This document shows, one piece after another, positions 25,601-36,203 of a stretch of 64,000 bases of DNA. Position 1 is the first letter of the stretch. Every line of letters starts with the position of its first letter. The notes under the pieces were generated by a model. It did not search any database, was not told where the DNA came from, and saw nothing but the letters and a program-made list of their open reading frames with translations. The DNA comes from Lycocorax pyrrhopterus obiensis (taxonomy: Eukaryota > Chordata > Aves > Passeriformes > Paradisaeidae). The DNA lies in assembly GCA_014706295.1 (NCBI GenBank), contig JACSVZ010000004.1:4024638-4088637 (forward strand), read 5' to 3'. The position numbers and the translations under genes are program-made.

Positions 25601-28600
25601 GTAATTTACTTTTAGGTCTCTAATGTGTTTGTGCTGTGTTTGTGTTATACTCCTTAGTAGTATACTGAAGTAAACAAGATCACAGCTTGTAACATGCACG
25701 TGTGTAAACCTGAAGATATAATTAAAGTGATACAACTATTAGTGGACAATGTTGCGGTAATCTCACTTGACTTGTTTTTCCTCTTATCTGTGGCTTTCAA
25801 CAGGTTTCATCCAGTTTATTTAGTTTAGCAACTTTTAACTCATGTAAGATGTGTGTCTAGTCCAATCCTTATCTGAAGTCAGATTTCTAAGCATTATAAA
25901 TCTAATTATTCAGGATGAAAAAGCAACCTGTAATGAAGGCTCCCTTTTAGGAACATGGATTGGTGAGGATGCTATTCCCTGTACACCTGTAGTAGTAAAA
26001 GGGCGAGCTAGGACAAAGTTAAGTTGTACAAGGTAAGTTACAGCTTTTCTTGCCCATCATAGCTGGGCTTTCATGAAAAAGGCTATGTGGTCTTCTGTGT
26101 ATAGGGAATCATGTAATTGTATATTAGCATATAGAATGCTTTTAACTGTAGGCTTGTTATGTCTTCTTGATGGGGTTGCATGTTGACGGCATATTGAAAG
26201 CAGTGGGATTTAGTCATACCTCTGTAGTTGTTAAACTAGAGAATGAACAGCTCATAAGGTCATGTAATTGAACTTGGCTAGACTTTCTCAGTAGCTCTGA
26301 CTTTGTTTTCTGTATTTTCTTTTCAATCCAGAGATCTTAAAATCAAAAATCCCGAAGAGGAACTCATGAAACTGGCTAAGGAGTTTGATAAAAATCTGGT
26401 AGAGTTAGATGCTGTTCAGGAACAGGAGAAGCTTGGTCACAACTTCATCCAGACCACCTCAGAGCTTTCAAGTAATTCTAAAGATGAAATAAATGTGAAG
26501 AACCAGAAATCACTCCTTGGTGAAGGTTCTGAAACAGATATTGCTGTGTCCCTGAAGCCAGTTGGACAGAGCACTGGCATCCCTGTGGCAAAGCCCTGTC
26601 AATCCAGCAGTCAAAAGTCCGTAGACCTTGAGGCTGAAGTAGCCCTTCATGCTCTTTTTGACTGCTCTACCCAGAAGTGCAGCGGACAGTTGAGCCAAGG
26701 GCTGTCAGATATTTCTTTAAATAGTAGTTTTCATAAAATTAAAAGTACCTTGGAGGAGGAGAACCTTCCTGAGAAAGTTGAAGACACGCAGCATGGTAAT
26801 TCAGAGGCATATCGAAAAGATACTCTGTTTGCAGTAGGAAGCGTGGACCAGACTGTACCAAAGCCTGATACTGACACCCTGACAAAAAAAAATCCTCCTG
26901 ATTTGAAGACACAATTGGTGGCCTCCACTAAGCTTGCTGGAGTAGTTAATGATGACTTTGATGACTGGGATACAGATCTTTTGGCAGATGACTCTTTTGT
27001 GATGCAAATAACCCAAAATCCTGAATTGATAAATACTGAAGAACCACCACAAATTCTTGCAAATCCATTTGTGCATGATTTCAGTGATGCTAGCAGAACA
27101 AAGCAAAGAAGTAGTGGCAATTCAGTAACTCTTTTGGGAAATGTAAACAAATCTAACAGTTTGCAATATTCACCTTTGAAACATTCTAGTAAAAACTCAC
27201 AAAATGTTGTAAAATCCGTGTCTTTGCAAAAGCTGTGTAAGACAGAAAACTCAGAGACAGAGACTAAGGCCTGCATGGCAGATGTGACATTAAGCCACAT
27301 AAAATTAATGCTGTTTGGAAAAGTGCCCGAAACAGTGATTTGAACTATATTCCTGTTTCAATGCAGTCTGAAGTGAAGAATGGAAATGAATCTACTAAGC
27401 CTAAAAGTGTTGCTCTTCCTCTTTTTCCTTCAAGATCTAATCCTCATAGACAACCAGCAGGAAAACCTGGGAATAACACTCATACTATTTCCTGTCAGTC
27501 ATCCAGTGTTTCTACCAATATGAAACCTAATGATCTAACCAAAGTGGTTAACCAAGCTAATACAGGTCGCTCAAATCAAGTTGAAATATCAAAGAAATGT
27601 CCTCTGTCATTTGATGACTGGAATGAACCGAAATTCTCTGATGAGATATTAGACATGTTTTGTGGATCCGATAGTCTTTGGGATGCAAACTATGAGGATG
27701 ATGAATTGTTATATCAGGTGTGTGATGATATAGAAAAGCAGACTCAGAGCCAGGATTTTAAACAAGGAAATGAAAAAACTAAAACTATACAAGGAGCCAG
27801 TATTAATTCCAGATCAAATGCTGATAACAGCTTCCCAGCATCTAAACAAGGACTACCTGATCTCCTCTTGGAACAAAAAACAAACGCAAAACAGGAGGCT
27901 CTCTCACTAAATGATTCTTGTAGGAATTCATCAAAGGTGGTGCATGGGCTGGCCACAACAGGTCATGTAGTGAACTGTAAGAACATCTCAAATCCTCAGA
28001 CTGTGATCTCAGGTCCTTCTGTGGAGTGTAAATACACACTGCCTAAAAACTGTCATCAAGATTCTGAAGATACCTCAAAGACTGTTTCAGGGAAATGGTA
28101 CAGGTCAAATTCTGTGCCAGCAGGAGAGACAGGTTCTGAAGTAAGTCCTGCTAATGCAGTAAATATTTTTAGTAGCAAAGCACTTGACAGCTCACATTTC
28201 TTGTACAATGCGGGAAAGATTCCAGGTAGCGGCTCTGGTAACAAAACTTCACTTGTGCCTTCAAAGTTTAAGTTCCGAAAGATTAACAGTTCTCAGGGTG
28301 GTCTTCGTGTAGGGTCTGAAAATCCAGGGAATCATTCTGGCATTGGAATTACTCTGCTGGATTTGGAAGGAAACAAGAAACAGGTGAACGCAACTTTGCA
28401 CAGCAAGCTTGACAATAAGAAATCACCTTTCAAGAGGCACCTTTCAGAGTCTTTTGCACAGACTACATCAGGTATTTGTCTTTATTGTATCGCTGTTAGA
28501 CTGTTACTGTTTGTTTCCTTACTGTAGTCAGAATGTCAGAGAAATTTGTACTGTATTGCCACTTAAAATAGGCTTCAATATTCATCCATTCAGTTAAGGT

Positions 28601-30385
28601 GTTAGCAAATGTTCTAAGGAGAATCTGGAGGTTATTTTCTCAAAAATGAAATTGTCCTGATGCATATCTTGAATTCCTGTAGTTAAGGACACCTGTTTCT
28701 ATTCCACTTCTCTAAATACTTCACACCCTCTCTCCATAGACACTCAGATTCCCTAGGATCGAGTATAGGCTGATGCAGCACTCAGCATACTATTTTCTTA
28801 AACTGTTACTTAAAAATACTGTTATTTTGATGCATAGTAAAACCCCAGTTAATGGTGGGACAGGGAAAGAAGACACCAGGTGATACGGAATGCCAGTTTC
28901 TTTATATTACTGTACACGTGGAATTTGGACCCTCAAATCACTTGACACTTTTCAGAGCTCAGCCTGTATTGTTGTTTGCTCTGTAGCTGAAATTGGCAGT
29001 GAAATATTCTTGTGTTATCAGTTTAAACACTAAGATGCCCTTTCATCCGGAGGAGAGCTCAGTCACTTCTTTATTGCCAAGCAAGCGTCAGTAATATTCC
29101 ATGCTCAGTGTTACTTACTGGGGAAATGTAGAACTAGTCAAGTGCCAGTCAGTCTTATTTTTACTTGATATCACAGCTTGGCAAAGTTTTAATCAATAAT
29201 TCATTCTGATAAAACATGCCTTTAAGAGTGTCCTATATCAACCTCCATTTTCAAGAAACACTGTTGCAAAAGCAACAAAACTATTAATGTTGAAGAATGA
29301 GTGTTGTATCTGTTTTCGTCCCCAGAAGAGAAGGATATAAATTGAAAGTAGCAATTTGGATTATAAGGGGGAAGGAAGGGGAGAGGTAACTAATTATTCT
29401 ATGGAATGTCCGAGAGAGTAAAGGAATGAAAAAAAATAGCATAGATTTTCTTTACAGATAAACAACAACTACATCTTAAATTTTGAAGGAAAGGACATTA
29501 ACCAAAAAATGGATGTTAAGTGACCCTTTCAAAAATGGCTATTTAATTTTTCATGGACACTTTTTTGTGAGAAGCAAATATACCCTTTGTTTTATTTATT
29601 TAGTTTGAATACTTATTAAAAATACATTAATTGGAAATTGGTGTATAAAAATGGTAAAATTATTGATATGTGCAGGGAGTGTTCCTGTTGGTTCCAGTGA
29701 GGTCAGGATTTTATAGTCTGGGAATTTATAGTTCTGTAATACACCATATAAAATGCTACGCTTAGCTATCATGTTCTTGTCTCCTTTGCCAATTTTTATT
29801 GCTACTTTTGACCTTTTTTCAACCTATCTTGTTTTATTTGTGTGACACCTGTACTGTATCTGACCCCTGTGTCTATACCATCTCCATGTCCATATCTCTG
29901 CCTAACTCACTAAATTGTAGAGCCCTTTTCACTCTTGATAGCCTTAATTTTCTTAACCCATTGCCATCTCCTATGTTGACTCCTGATGTCATAAGGTTCA
30001 CCTGAAGGGCAGCCAGGTAAAATTTCCTTCAAGCAAATGTGTGCATCCCAGTGTTGTCATTGGGAGGTAGTAATCAGTAGCACTACAAAGGTCATGCATC
30101 TTACCCTCTTCCTGCCTTGGGGACAGGATAGATGAGCTGTTTTTAACTTGGGTGCCCGGTATGTCAGAATAGTGTGCTCCTGCCATAGATCTTCAAACAC
30201 TGAAAATGGCTAAGTTAAAATACATATTGAACAAACCTGAAGCTCCTAATACATGTTCTTTATTTACAGTGTCTGTGGTACAACAAAAAAATAGAAAATG
30301 TTCTCAAGAAGAGATTGAAAGAAAAAAACAAGAAGCTCTTGCACGAAGAAAATCCAGAACACAGGCATTCTTTAAAGATGCATGA
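22290..30385 (+). CDS. ETAA1: ETAA1 activator of ATR kinase (six coding exons, one apparent frameshift)
   Basis: ETAA1 is a nuclear protein recruited to RPA-coated single-stranded DNA at stalled forks, where it switches on ATR-ATRIP in parallel with TOPBP1. I recognised it from three conserved blocks. Exon 2 has the segment SSPINDTDTQQEIFWD, whose Trp (about residue 96) lies in the ATR-activating domain. Exon 5 has two acidic FDDW motifs (about residues 381 and 599). Exon 6 has QEEIERKKQEALARRKS, an RPA32C-binding helix like that of SMARCAL1. Six exons join in phase with GT-AG introns. Summed coding length is 2771 nt, one short of 924 codons; human ETAA1 is about 926 aa. The start at 22290 has G at -3. 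As written, translation stops at 27341-27343 (508 aa) because the frame changes inside exon 5 between 27268 and 27343. The frame downstream is fully open to the normal C-terminus, so a sequence indel or recent frameshift is more likely than decay. Identity is very secure; intactness is uncertain. Confidence 0.95.
22471..23954 (+). other. ETAA1: ETAA1 intron 1
   Basis: This GT-AG intron starts inside the CpG island. It contains a plus-strand CR1 fragment at 22670-23203 and otherwise ordinary AT-rich sequence with no further gene. The polypyrimidine tract before 23954 is strong. Confidence 0.85.
22670..23203 (+). mobile_element. CR1 LINE fragment in ETAA1 intron 1
   Basis: This plus-strand CR1 piece starts in the ORF2 region, with translated remnants SIASRSRQMFLPLCSAQVRP and HLEYCDQFWAPQDKRDMELL. 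It continues through the FRLNxRK...HWNRLPRE-type segment to a 3' end with ATTCTGTGATTC at 23192-23203. It is decayed by indels and stops. It has the same orientation as ETAA1 and lies wholly inside intron 1. The start is set where CR1-like coding begins and could shift by tens of bases. Confidence 0.9.
23955..24092 (+). CDS. ETAA1: ETAA1 coding exon 2 (ATR-activating domain)
   Basis: A long pyrimidine tract and ACAG precede the exon, and the donor is AG|GTAATA. The encoded residues (about 61-106) include TPKRSLSRKS followed by SSPINDTDTQQEIFWDSHSP. In ETAA1 this segment is the core of the ATR-activating domain, and a tryptophan here is known to be needed for ATR stimulation; the equivalent is W96 in this model. 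The exon both enters and leaves in phase 1. A shorter reading frame that runs past the donor into intron 2 is only intron read-through. Confidence 0.93.
24093..24390 (+). other. ETAA1: ETAA1 intron 2
   Basis: This is a short GT-AG intron of 298 nt. It contains an AT-rich patch of TATATA type near 24199-24222 and no other recognisable feature. Confidence 0.88.
24391..24467 (+). CDS. ETAA1: ETAA1 coding exon 3
   Basis: This 77-nt exon follows TTTCCATAG and ends at CAG|GTAATT. It encodes NGKTKQSTSRCAVEISEIVN followed by RIAPQ. The EISxIVNRIAPQ segment is strongly conserved in ETAA1. The exon enters in phase 1 and leaves in phase 0, matching exons 2 and 4. It is too short to appear as a free-standing reading frame and was found from phase and homology. 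Confidence 0.92.
24468..25913 (+). other. ETAA1: ETAA1 intron 3
   Basis: This GT-AG intron of about 1.45 kb is AT-rich. I see no exon, RNA gene or recognisable mobile element in it. Confidence 0.85.
25914..26032 (+). CDS. ETAA1: ETAA1 coding exon 4
   Basis: This 119-nt exon lies between TTATTCAG and AG|GTAAGT. It encodes DEKATCNEGSLLGTWIGEDA then IPCTPVVVKGRARTKLSCT. The W-I-G-E-x-AIPCTP pattern is a recognisable ETAA1 block. It enters in phase 0 and exits with two bases of an Arg codon that exon 5 completes. Confidence 0.92.
26033..26331 (+). other. ETAA1: ETAA1 intron 4
   Basis: This GT-AG intron of 299 nt runs from GTAAGT to a pyrimidine tract ending in CCAG. It holds nothing else that I can recognise. 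Confidence 0.88.
26332..28471 (+). CDS. ETAA1: ETAA1 coding exon 5 (large exon, contains frameshift)
   Basis: This single 2140-nt exon carries most of the protein, as in other vertebrate ETAA1 genes. It opens with DLKIKNPEEELMKLAKEFDK. Conserved landmarks are STQKCSGQLSQ, the acidic motif DFDDWDTDLLADDSFVM (about residues 380-396) and the acidic segment SFDDWNEPKFSDEILDMF (about 598-615), which I take as the likely RPA70-binding region. The upstream frame runs from 26332 to a TGA at 27341-27343. A second frame, offset by one missing base, is open from 27268 to the donor at 28471/28472 (CAG|GTATTT) and begins KINAVWKSARNSDLNY. Downstream codons look well preserved, with no further stops or shifts. 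The run of four A at 27301-27304 is a natural place for a lost base. Confidence 0.93.
28472..30269 (+). other. ETAA1: ETAA1 intron 5
   Basis: This GT-AG intron of about 1.8 kb separates the large exon from the terminal exon. The exon 5 frame runs 56 nt into it before a stop, so intron retention would remove the RPA32-binding helix. No repeat or RNA gene was recognised. Confidence 0.85.
30270..30385 (+). CDS. ETAA1: ETAA1 coding exon 6 (RPA32-binding helix, stop)
   Basis: The acceptor TATTTACAG precedes the exon, which completes a split Val codon and encodes the last 38 residues before TGA at 30383-30385. The sequence CSQEEIERKKQEALARRKS matches the amphipathic basic helix that binds the RPA32 winged-helix domain in ETAA1, SMARCAL1, TIPIN and XPA. 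The reading frame agrees with the second frame of exon 5, not the first. This independently shows that the downstream exon 5 frame is the genuine one. Confidence 0.94.
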
Positions 30386-31530
30386 ACTTGGAGTTTATTT
30401 TGTCTGTGGAGTAAGCTTTTGGTAGGGAAGTACTGTAATGCTAGAAGACACTTTTTTAACTCTGTTCACAGCTATTGATGGCAAGCTTTTTCTGTTTTTC
30501 AATTTAAAAAGATGAGGACCTGAACCATAACTAATGCTCTGGAGGTACTTAGTTTTAATTAAAAACTATCAGTTATAAATGTGTAGTCCCAAACTACCTT
30601 CAGCTAGATGAAGATTCTGTTGAGTTCACATGTTGAAATGATATGGCCTGAAAATCATGAAAGTATTGGTGTACACACATAATGAAGGTGTCAGAAACAG
30701 ACTGGATGTGTTTTGGCTGTATTATTGCAAGTATTCTAGTCTGTAAGAAGACTCTCAAGTACACACAGGCTAAGAAATACTAATGTTTGCTCTCAGGTAA
30801 AAGAAAGTTTCAACATTTTGGGTTAAATAAAAGACAAACTAGGAAACATCCAATGTTGGAAAACTAATGGAAATGAACAGGCTTTGGAAAGTGTGCTCAG
30901 TTTGTGTCTGTTACCTGAGGTAAGAATTGTACATAGGGAAGGAAGAATTTAATATAAAAGTTTCATTAGGCGAAAAAGTGTCCTGCAAAGGACATGTTAT
31001 ATTTTTTTTAATTCCTTTCAGGAAGAATTGGAAATACCCTAAGGAAATTGGACCACCCTTTTCTAAACGCACATCAGCAAGCTAATTAAAAAAGGTAGCC
31101 TATGCTATTTTACCAAACCATGAGCGATATGTAATACACCAGGTGAAATCTCAACAACTGTGCATCTGTTTAGCCATATGGGTTGTACATATTTTCAAAC
31201 TAAAGGCTGTTAAAATATAAAAATGCAATGTCATGTCAGCTTAACAGGGGCTGATAGAATTTTTGATCTGATAGATGGGTGTAGAGCTCAGACTGCAAAA
31301 ACTGCCTCTGGGTAAGCTGCAAGATATTTTTCAACTGAGAAGTGCTTATATATAAACATGTGACACTATGAAAAGTGACTGTAATTTTTCTTTGTAAATA
31401 AATAACTTGGAAGTGTTCCTCCAAAGGTTGGAGGAAGCTTTTGGTTTCTGTAGTATGCCATTTTTGTAACTCTTAAAAATGTAAGTATTGTATATTTGTA
31501 AGTCATCATTAAATTTCTTTTTTCACATTT
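30386..31530 (+). other. ETAA1: ETAA1 3' UTR with polyadenylation signals
   Basis: The UTR follows the TGA at 30383-30385. Candidate signals are AATAAA at 30826-30831, AATAAA at 31397-31402 and ATTAAA at 31508-31513. The last is preceded by TGTA-type motifs and followed by a GT-rich stretch near 31532-31548, the normal arrangement for cleavage about 20 nt downstream of the hexamer. Alternative use of the first two signals would give shorter transcripts. The end point is inferred. Confidence 0.6.
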
Positions 31531-34500
31531 TTCGTGTCTGTTTTTGAAAATACTATACTACAGAAGCTGGTAAAAAAGAGTGAAATGGGAATTCCATATG
31601 GACTTTACCTGAAGTCCTCACTTGGAAATTTCCCTAATTACTCAATACCTGAATTTTCTACCCATAGTGGTGACAAAGTGCTTCCTTTGATCCATTTAAA
31701 CTAATGATCCTTGATGGACGAACTGGTTCAACACACAACCATCTGCAGTGCAGTCCTGAAATATTTAACTATACTGGGGTCTTTTTGCTTGTATTAACCA
31801 CTGTGGTTAGTGTCAGCTGATTAAGGACTCGGAGCCCCAACACTGCCAAAGGCCATGCAGGTACCCAGTAAGTGTTGCAGTCTGTGGCTGCAGCTCCCTG
31901 TCCTGCCACTGTTGTGCAATATATGATGAGTTGGATTAGTTTACTGATCTGACTGAAAATAAACCCAGAAAAATATTTTCAGCTTTTCAAAGAAGTTCAT
32001 CATAATAATACCCTCAACAGATAACATACCATGAAATAGCAAAATTCTGTTGTACTGTCAAGCCTCTGCTGGCAGTTTTCAGTTTAAAAAACGGAAGATT
32101 TGCATGTCCATATGACAAATAAGTGTAAACCCCAAATAGTGGCTGTTGGAAAAATTTGATTTATCCAGAGAATATAATTTGCTCCGTGTATCTGAGGCAT
32201 GCTTGTCTTAGTTTGGATTCTCCTAGAACACCACAATCAGGTAACTTGCCAGATGCACTATCAGCCAAGAAAAAGGCAATGAGAAAAGGCTACTACTATC
32301 AGTATTAAATATGAGAGTTATAAAACTGGCTTTTAAGGTACTGATGCACACGAGTGTTAAATATTATTGAGAAAGATAAAAGTGAGGCTTTTGCTAGAAC
32401 AGTGTTCAGCTTAGCAATCCTCCCCAGTGTGTTTCCCTAGATACAATTCTGTAAAGAAACCAGGATAATTTTTGTTTCCAGGGGTAATTTTGTTAATTGT
32501 GATTTGAGAACATGAAAGGAAGGAACTATTGTAGGTGTTGAGTATTTTTTTTAGGAAGGTTTCATTTTCTGATGTGAAAGGACTTAACTTTTAATCAGGT
32601 TTGAAACAGGGATAAATAGTAGATGTATAATACAGGCTAACCACATTATAGCTCCCCAAGCTCAGCATGGAAATGATACACCCTGAATGCTGTCACTGTG
32701 TGTCCTTGAGCACACTCAGAAAGTTGAAAACCTGCTAACTGCTGATTTTCTCTCCATCCACAATAGAAGGGCCCTGGAGCTGCCCACCTAAAATGCCACC
32801 ACTGCTCTGTCCTTGAATATACTGGCCAGAATATACTGGCTCACCCTTTATCATGAGCATCAGTGCGGTGAAATGAGTTCATTGTATGACAAGGAGAATG
32901 CTCCTGAGGGGTGTGGAAAGAACCTTTTGCAAACTTTCCAGTGGGATGAAGACACAAACTCCATTTTAACCAATTACTGTCGCTTCTTACTCACTCAAGT
33001 GCTTCCTATGTGCTGCTTAATCATATTTAAAGAATTTGCTGATCAGTGTGCCACATACGAATGGTGACAGTGAGGCAAATGCAATCCATTGCCCTCTGCT
33101 ATTAAACTAATCATGACAGAGAGACTTTGTTTTACTTTTCATAAGTAACTATTTTTAGCATTTATTAGACTTCAAAAGCCTGTGATTTGGTTTTTATTAA
33201 ACATTACTTTCCAAATAGAGTTCACAACATCTTAGGAGCATGGTTCTCTTACTTGATGGTGAGACAAACTGCCAAGGTTTTTTAGTCACGGTGTGACTAT
33301 CCCCAAATGCCCTACCATACCATTTCTCAGTTAACAAACTGAATAGAATTACTTCTTTTTGTCACTTGACTTGCTCTCTCTCCTCACCACTGAGAAAGAA
33401 AGTTGAGCAGCAGCCTCATCACCCCACAGATTTTACAGGTTGTCCTCAGCATCCTTTGTGCTTCCTGGTGGGTTCTTGGTGGCCCACTGGTGTGCCTCAA
33501 TCATAGAGTCTTTTGACTGCTTGTGGTAGACAACAGATCTTCATTAGGAAAATATCTACATAATTTTAATTAATTAATACATATGTACACTCAAGACGTT
33601 TAGTGTTTCAATAGCTGATATTTCACTAGGAAGCCACATCTTCCTCCAGGCAAAAAAGACCTATACAAATAGTAACAACAATCTTAAATACATTCTAAAT
33701 TAAATTATGACTGTCAGGTTTCATTATAAATTAATTTATGACTGTTTGCTTAAGTACTCACCTTCTTTTCATTCAGAGCATACCAATTTTTTATGTCAGT
33801 AGAGCAATCCTTAAGTTGAAATGTAAATGGAATTCCTGTATGTCCTCATACCTAAGTATAATTTTTATTCCACAGATATTGACGGATTTCACAATGAGTG
33901 ATGTTGCTTGCTAAAATCCAAGTATTATCTTTCTCAAGCAAAACTTGTAGTGGATTTGTTTGTTTCTTTTAGGAAAGGCAGATACAATCAGGTAGAGGAT
34001 CCGTTCATCATTATTCTCCATGTCTGTATCTAAAATTCTATACAGACATACGTTCACACCTTTCCTCCCCATGCTGGTGAGGGATCATATTTAAAGCATT
34101 TGAGAAATTTAGTAATAACTGGGGTTTTATTGTGTTAGTTGTATCAGATTTTCAGAGAGGCCAGCATCCAGCAGCTCTTCAAATTTTGGCCTATAAGGCA
34201 CAATTAATCTTGGGGCTGCAGTTCAGGAATAGCAATGTAATCTTATACTATGTGTACCACTTATTACATCTAGACCTTTATACCCAGAGGAATAACATAG
34301 ATGAATTCATTGATTTTATCTTCTTAAGCCTAAAAAGACCTACAATTTTTCAGGAAAGAATAGCTGGAAGCAACAGATAGTGACCTAAATAGTAGAATTC
34401 CTAAGATAAAATAGAAGAAAATGAACACAAATGCTTCATTGTTTGAGAGCCGTATTGTCTGCAACACACTCCAGTGAATCCAGTGTTTGTGAAGAGGCCA

Positions 34501-35627
34501 AGGCAGATATCATCTGTGGAGCTAAAAATGACAGCCTGAGTAAGTAGCCATTGGAGATGAAGCTGGGAAGACTCTGGCAATTGTGCTGTAAATCATAACT
34601 GCAGTATTTGTTCACAGCTCTGGTTTCTACATGTACTGGTGGTTTTGTCAGAATAGTCAGAAAAGTCCTGCCTCATAAAACACTTAAGGATAGCTAATGT
34701 ACTGTTCTTATGGAACTAAGTATAAATTTCAGTGACAGTTGTCTGGGTATACCGTCCGTATGGAGCTGGCAAACCATCAAGGGCCTGATCCTGCTCTTGC
34801 AGTGATTTCCGTAAGGCACTGGAGGTAATGGGGTGACTCGGGTGAGTAAAGAATCAGGCCTGTGCGTTTCATTATTGCAACTAGTTCTTGTCTTTAGCAC
34901 ATAAATCTGGTAAAACAGCCTAGCATTTATCAAAAGTATTATTGATTATGCACATTTTCAAAGTTTTTTGGGGAAAAGGTTGCATTTACACATACCTTCT
35001 AAAGACCACAGTTAACAGCTTTCACCTCAAACGATGTGGTTAACAAAGGTGAGGACTAAAGGATTTATAGATTTCCTTTTTAATGAAGGTTGTCTGCTCT
35101 TTGCAGCTTGTAGTCACTAAAGGAAAAACTTGATTTAAGTTTTATCACTGGGAAATTAGTATCTGGATAGACATGGGAATGAAGATTTGCATGCACTGCC
35201 GCACTCTCCATGAACAGAAGAGATCCAAATAAAATATATTCTAACTGATCATAGCAAGTTAGGTTTGGGGTATTATTCCTTTTTTTGGCTGAGCAGGGGG
35301 GGATTTCTCAATGCCTGAAGCTGAGCGTACATCGGGCACGTTCTGCAGAATTGTGGCTCTAGGGCCAAGTGTCAAAGAATATTTAAGCACCTTAGGAAGT
35401 TACTCATGGGGAGTCATATTGGTGGTTCGGAGTAGTATGATAAAGAGCTCGATGTACAGTTGGTTTTGAATACCCTATTAGATATTTAGCTGCACCTTTG
35501 GGTGTTGGAGGCCTGCAGAAAGCTGAACTGTGACAGCAAAAAAAATGGACATAATGAGGGATAGAAAAATGTGTTCTCCAAGGCTTGAGTAAGAGTTTGG
35601 AAACAGTAAATGAAGTGTTAACACTCC
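31531..35627. other. Gene-free DNA downstream of ETAA1
   Basis: Between the likely ETAA1 cleavage site and the solo LTR I find only a palindromic fossil repeat at 34781-34861. No RNA gene or coding frame is recognisable. Confidence 0.65.
34781..34861. repeat. Palindromic fossil repeat (GGGCCTGAT...ATCAGGCCT)
   Basis: The ends GGGCCTGATCC (34781-34791) and AATCAGGCCT (34852-34861) are inverted copies of each other around about 60 bp. The interior resembles the AGTCAATGG-type core of short palindromic repeats that I remember as very common in turtle and crocodilian genomes. It is probably a non-autonomous element of old amniote origin. Class and family name are unknown to me. Confidence 0.55.
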
Positions 35628-36203
35628 TGTCATGGTTTCACCCCAGCCATCAGCCAGGTCCCAGGCAGCCACTCATTCACTGCCCCACTAGCAGGGTTGG
35701 GGAGAGAATTGGAAAGGTAAAAGCTGGAAAACTCAAGGGTTCAGATAAAGACAGTTTAATAGGGAAAGCAAAGCAAAACAAGGCATTAATTCACAACTTC
35801 CCATGGGCAGGCAGGTGTGCAGCCATCTCCAGGAGAGCAGGCCCCCATCATGCCTCAGAGTTACTTGTGAAGACAAATGTCATCACTCCAAATGCCCCAC
35901 CGCTTCCTCCTTCTTCCCCCCACTTTATATACTGAGCATGATGTCATATTGTCTAGAATATCCCTTTGGTCAGTTTGGGTCACCTGTCTTGGCTGTGTCT
36001 CCTCACAACCTCTCGTGCACCCCCAACTTCCTCGCCGGCATGGCAGTACAAGAAGCAGAAAAGGCCTTGGCTCTGTGTAAGCCGTGCTCAGCATAAACAA
36101 AAACATCTCTGTATTATCAGTCCTGTGTTCAGCACAAATCCAAAACACAGCCTCACACTAGCCACTGTGAAGAAAGTTAACTACCTCAGCCAAAACCAGC
36201 ACA
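35628..36203 (-). mobile_element. Solo LTR of an avian endogenous retrovirus (ERVL-like)
   Basis: This 576-bp block has TG...CA ends in minus orientation (TGTGCTGGTTTTGGCTGAGG at the high-coordinate side, ending near ACCATGACA). I recognise it as a widespread avian LTR family, most likely ERVL-like. On the minus strand it has a TATA box (AGTATATAAAG, complement of 35923-35933) and downstream an ATTAAA signal (complement of 35755-35760). These define U3 from 36203 down to about 35895, then R and U5. There is no gag, pol or env sequence on either side, so it is a solo LTR left by recombination between the two LTRs of a provirus. The flanks ACTCC and GCTTC do not match as a target duplication. 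Family assignment is from memory. Confidence 0.82.

Noticed and set aside
26731..27300. 189-residue minus-strand open frame
   Set aside because: It is the antisense shadow of ETAA1 exon 5.
27290..27343. Programmed -1 ribosomal frameshift in ETAA1
   Set aside because: There is no X XXY YYZ slippery heptamer in the zero frame here and no obvious downstream structure. ETAA1 is not known to use frameshifting.
27268..27343. A micro-intron explaining the ETAA1 frame change
   Set aside because: No GT-AG pair of workable length lies in the interval, and this exon is uninterrupted in other vertebrates as far as I know.
22290..30385. ETAA1 as a pseudogene
   Set aside because: All splice sites and both flanking frames are intact apart from one shift, the conserved motifs remain, and introns and the promoter are present, so it is not a processed or long-decayed copy.
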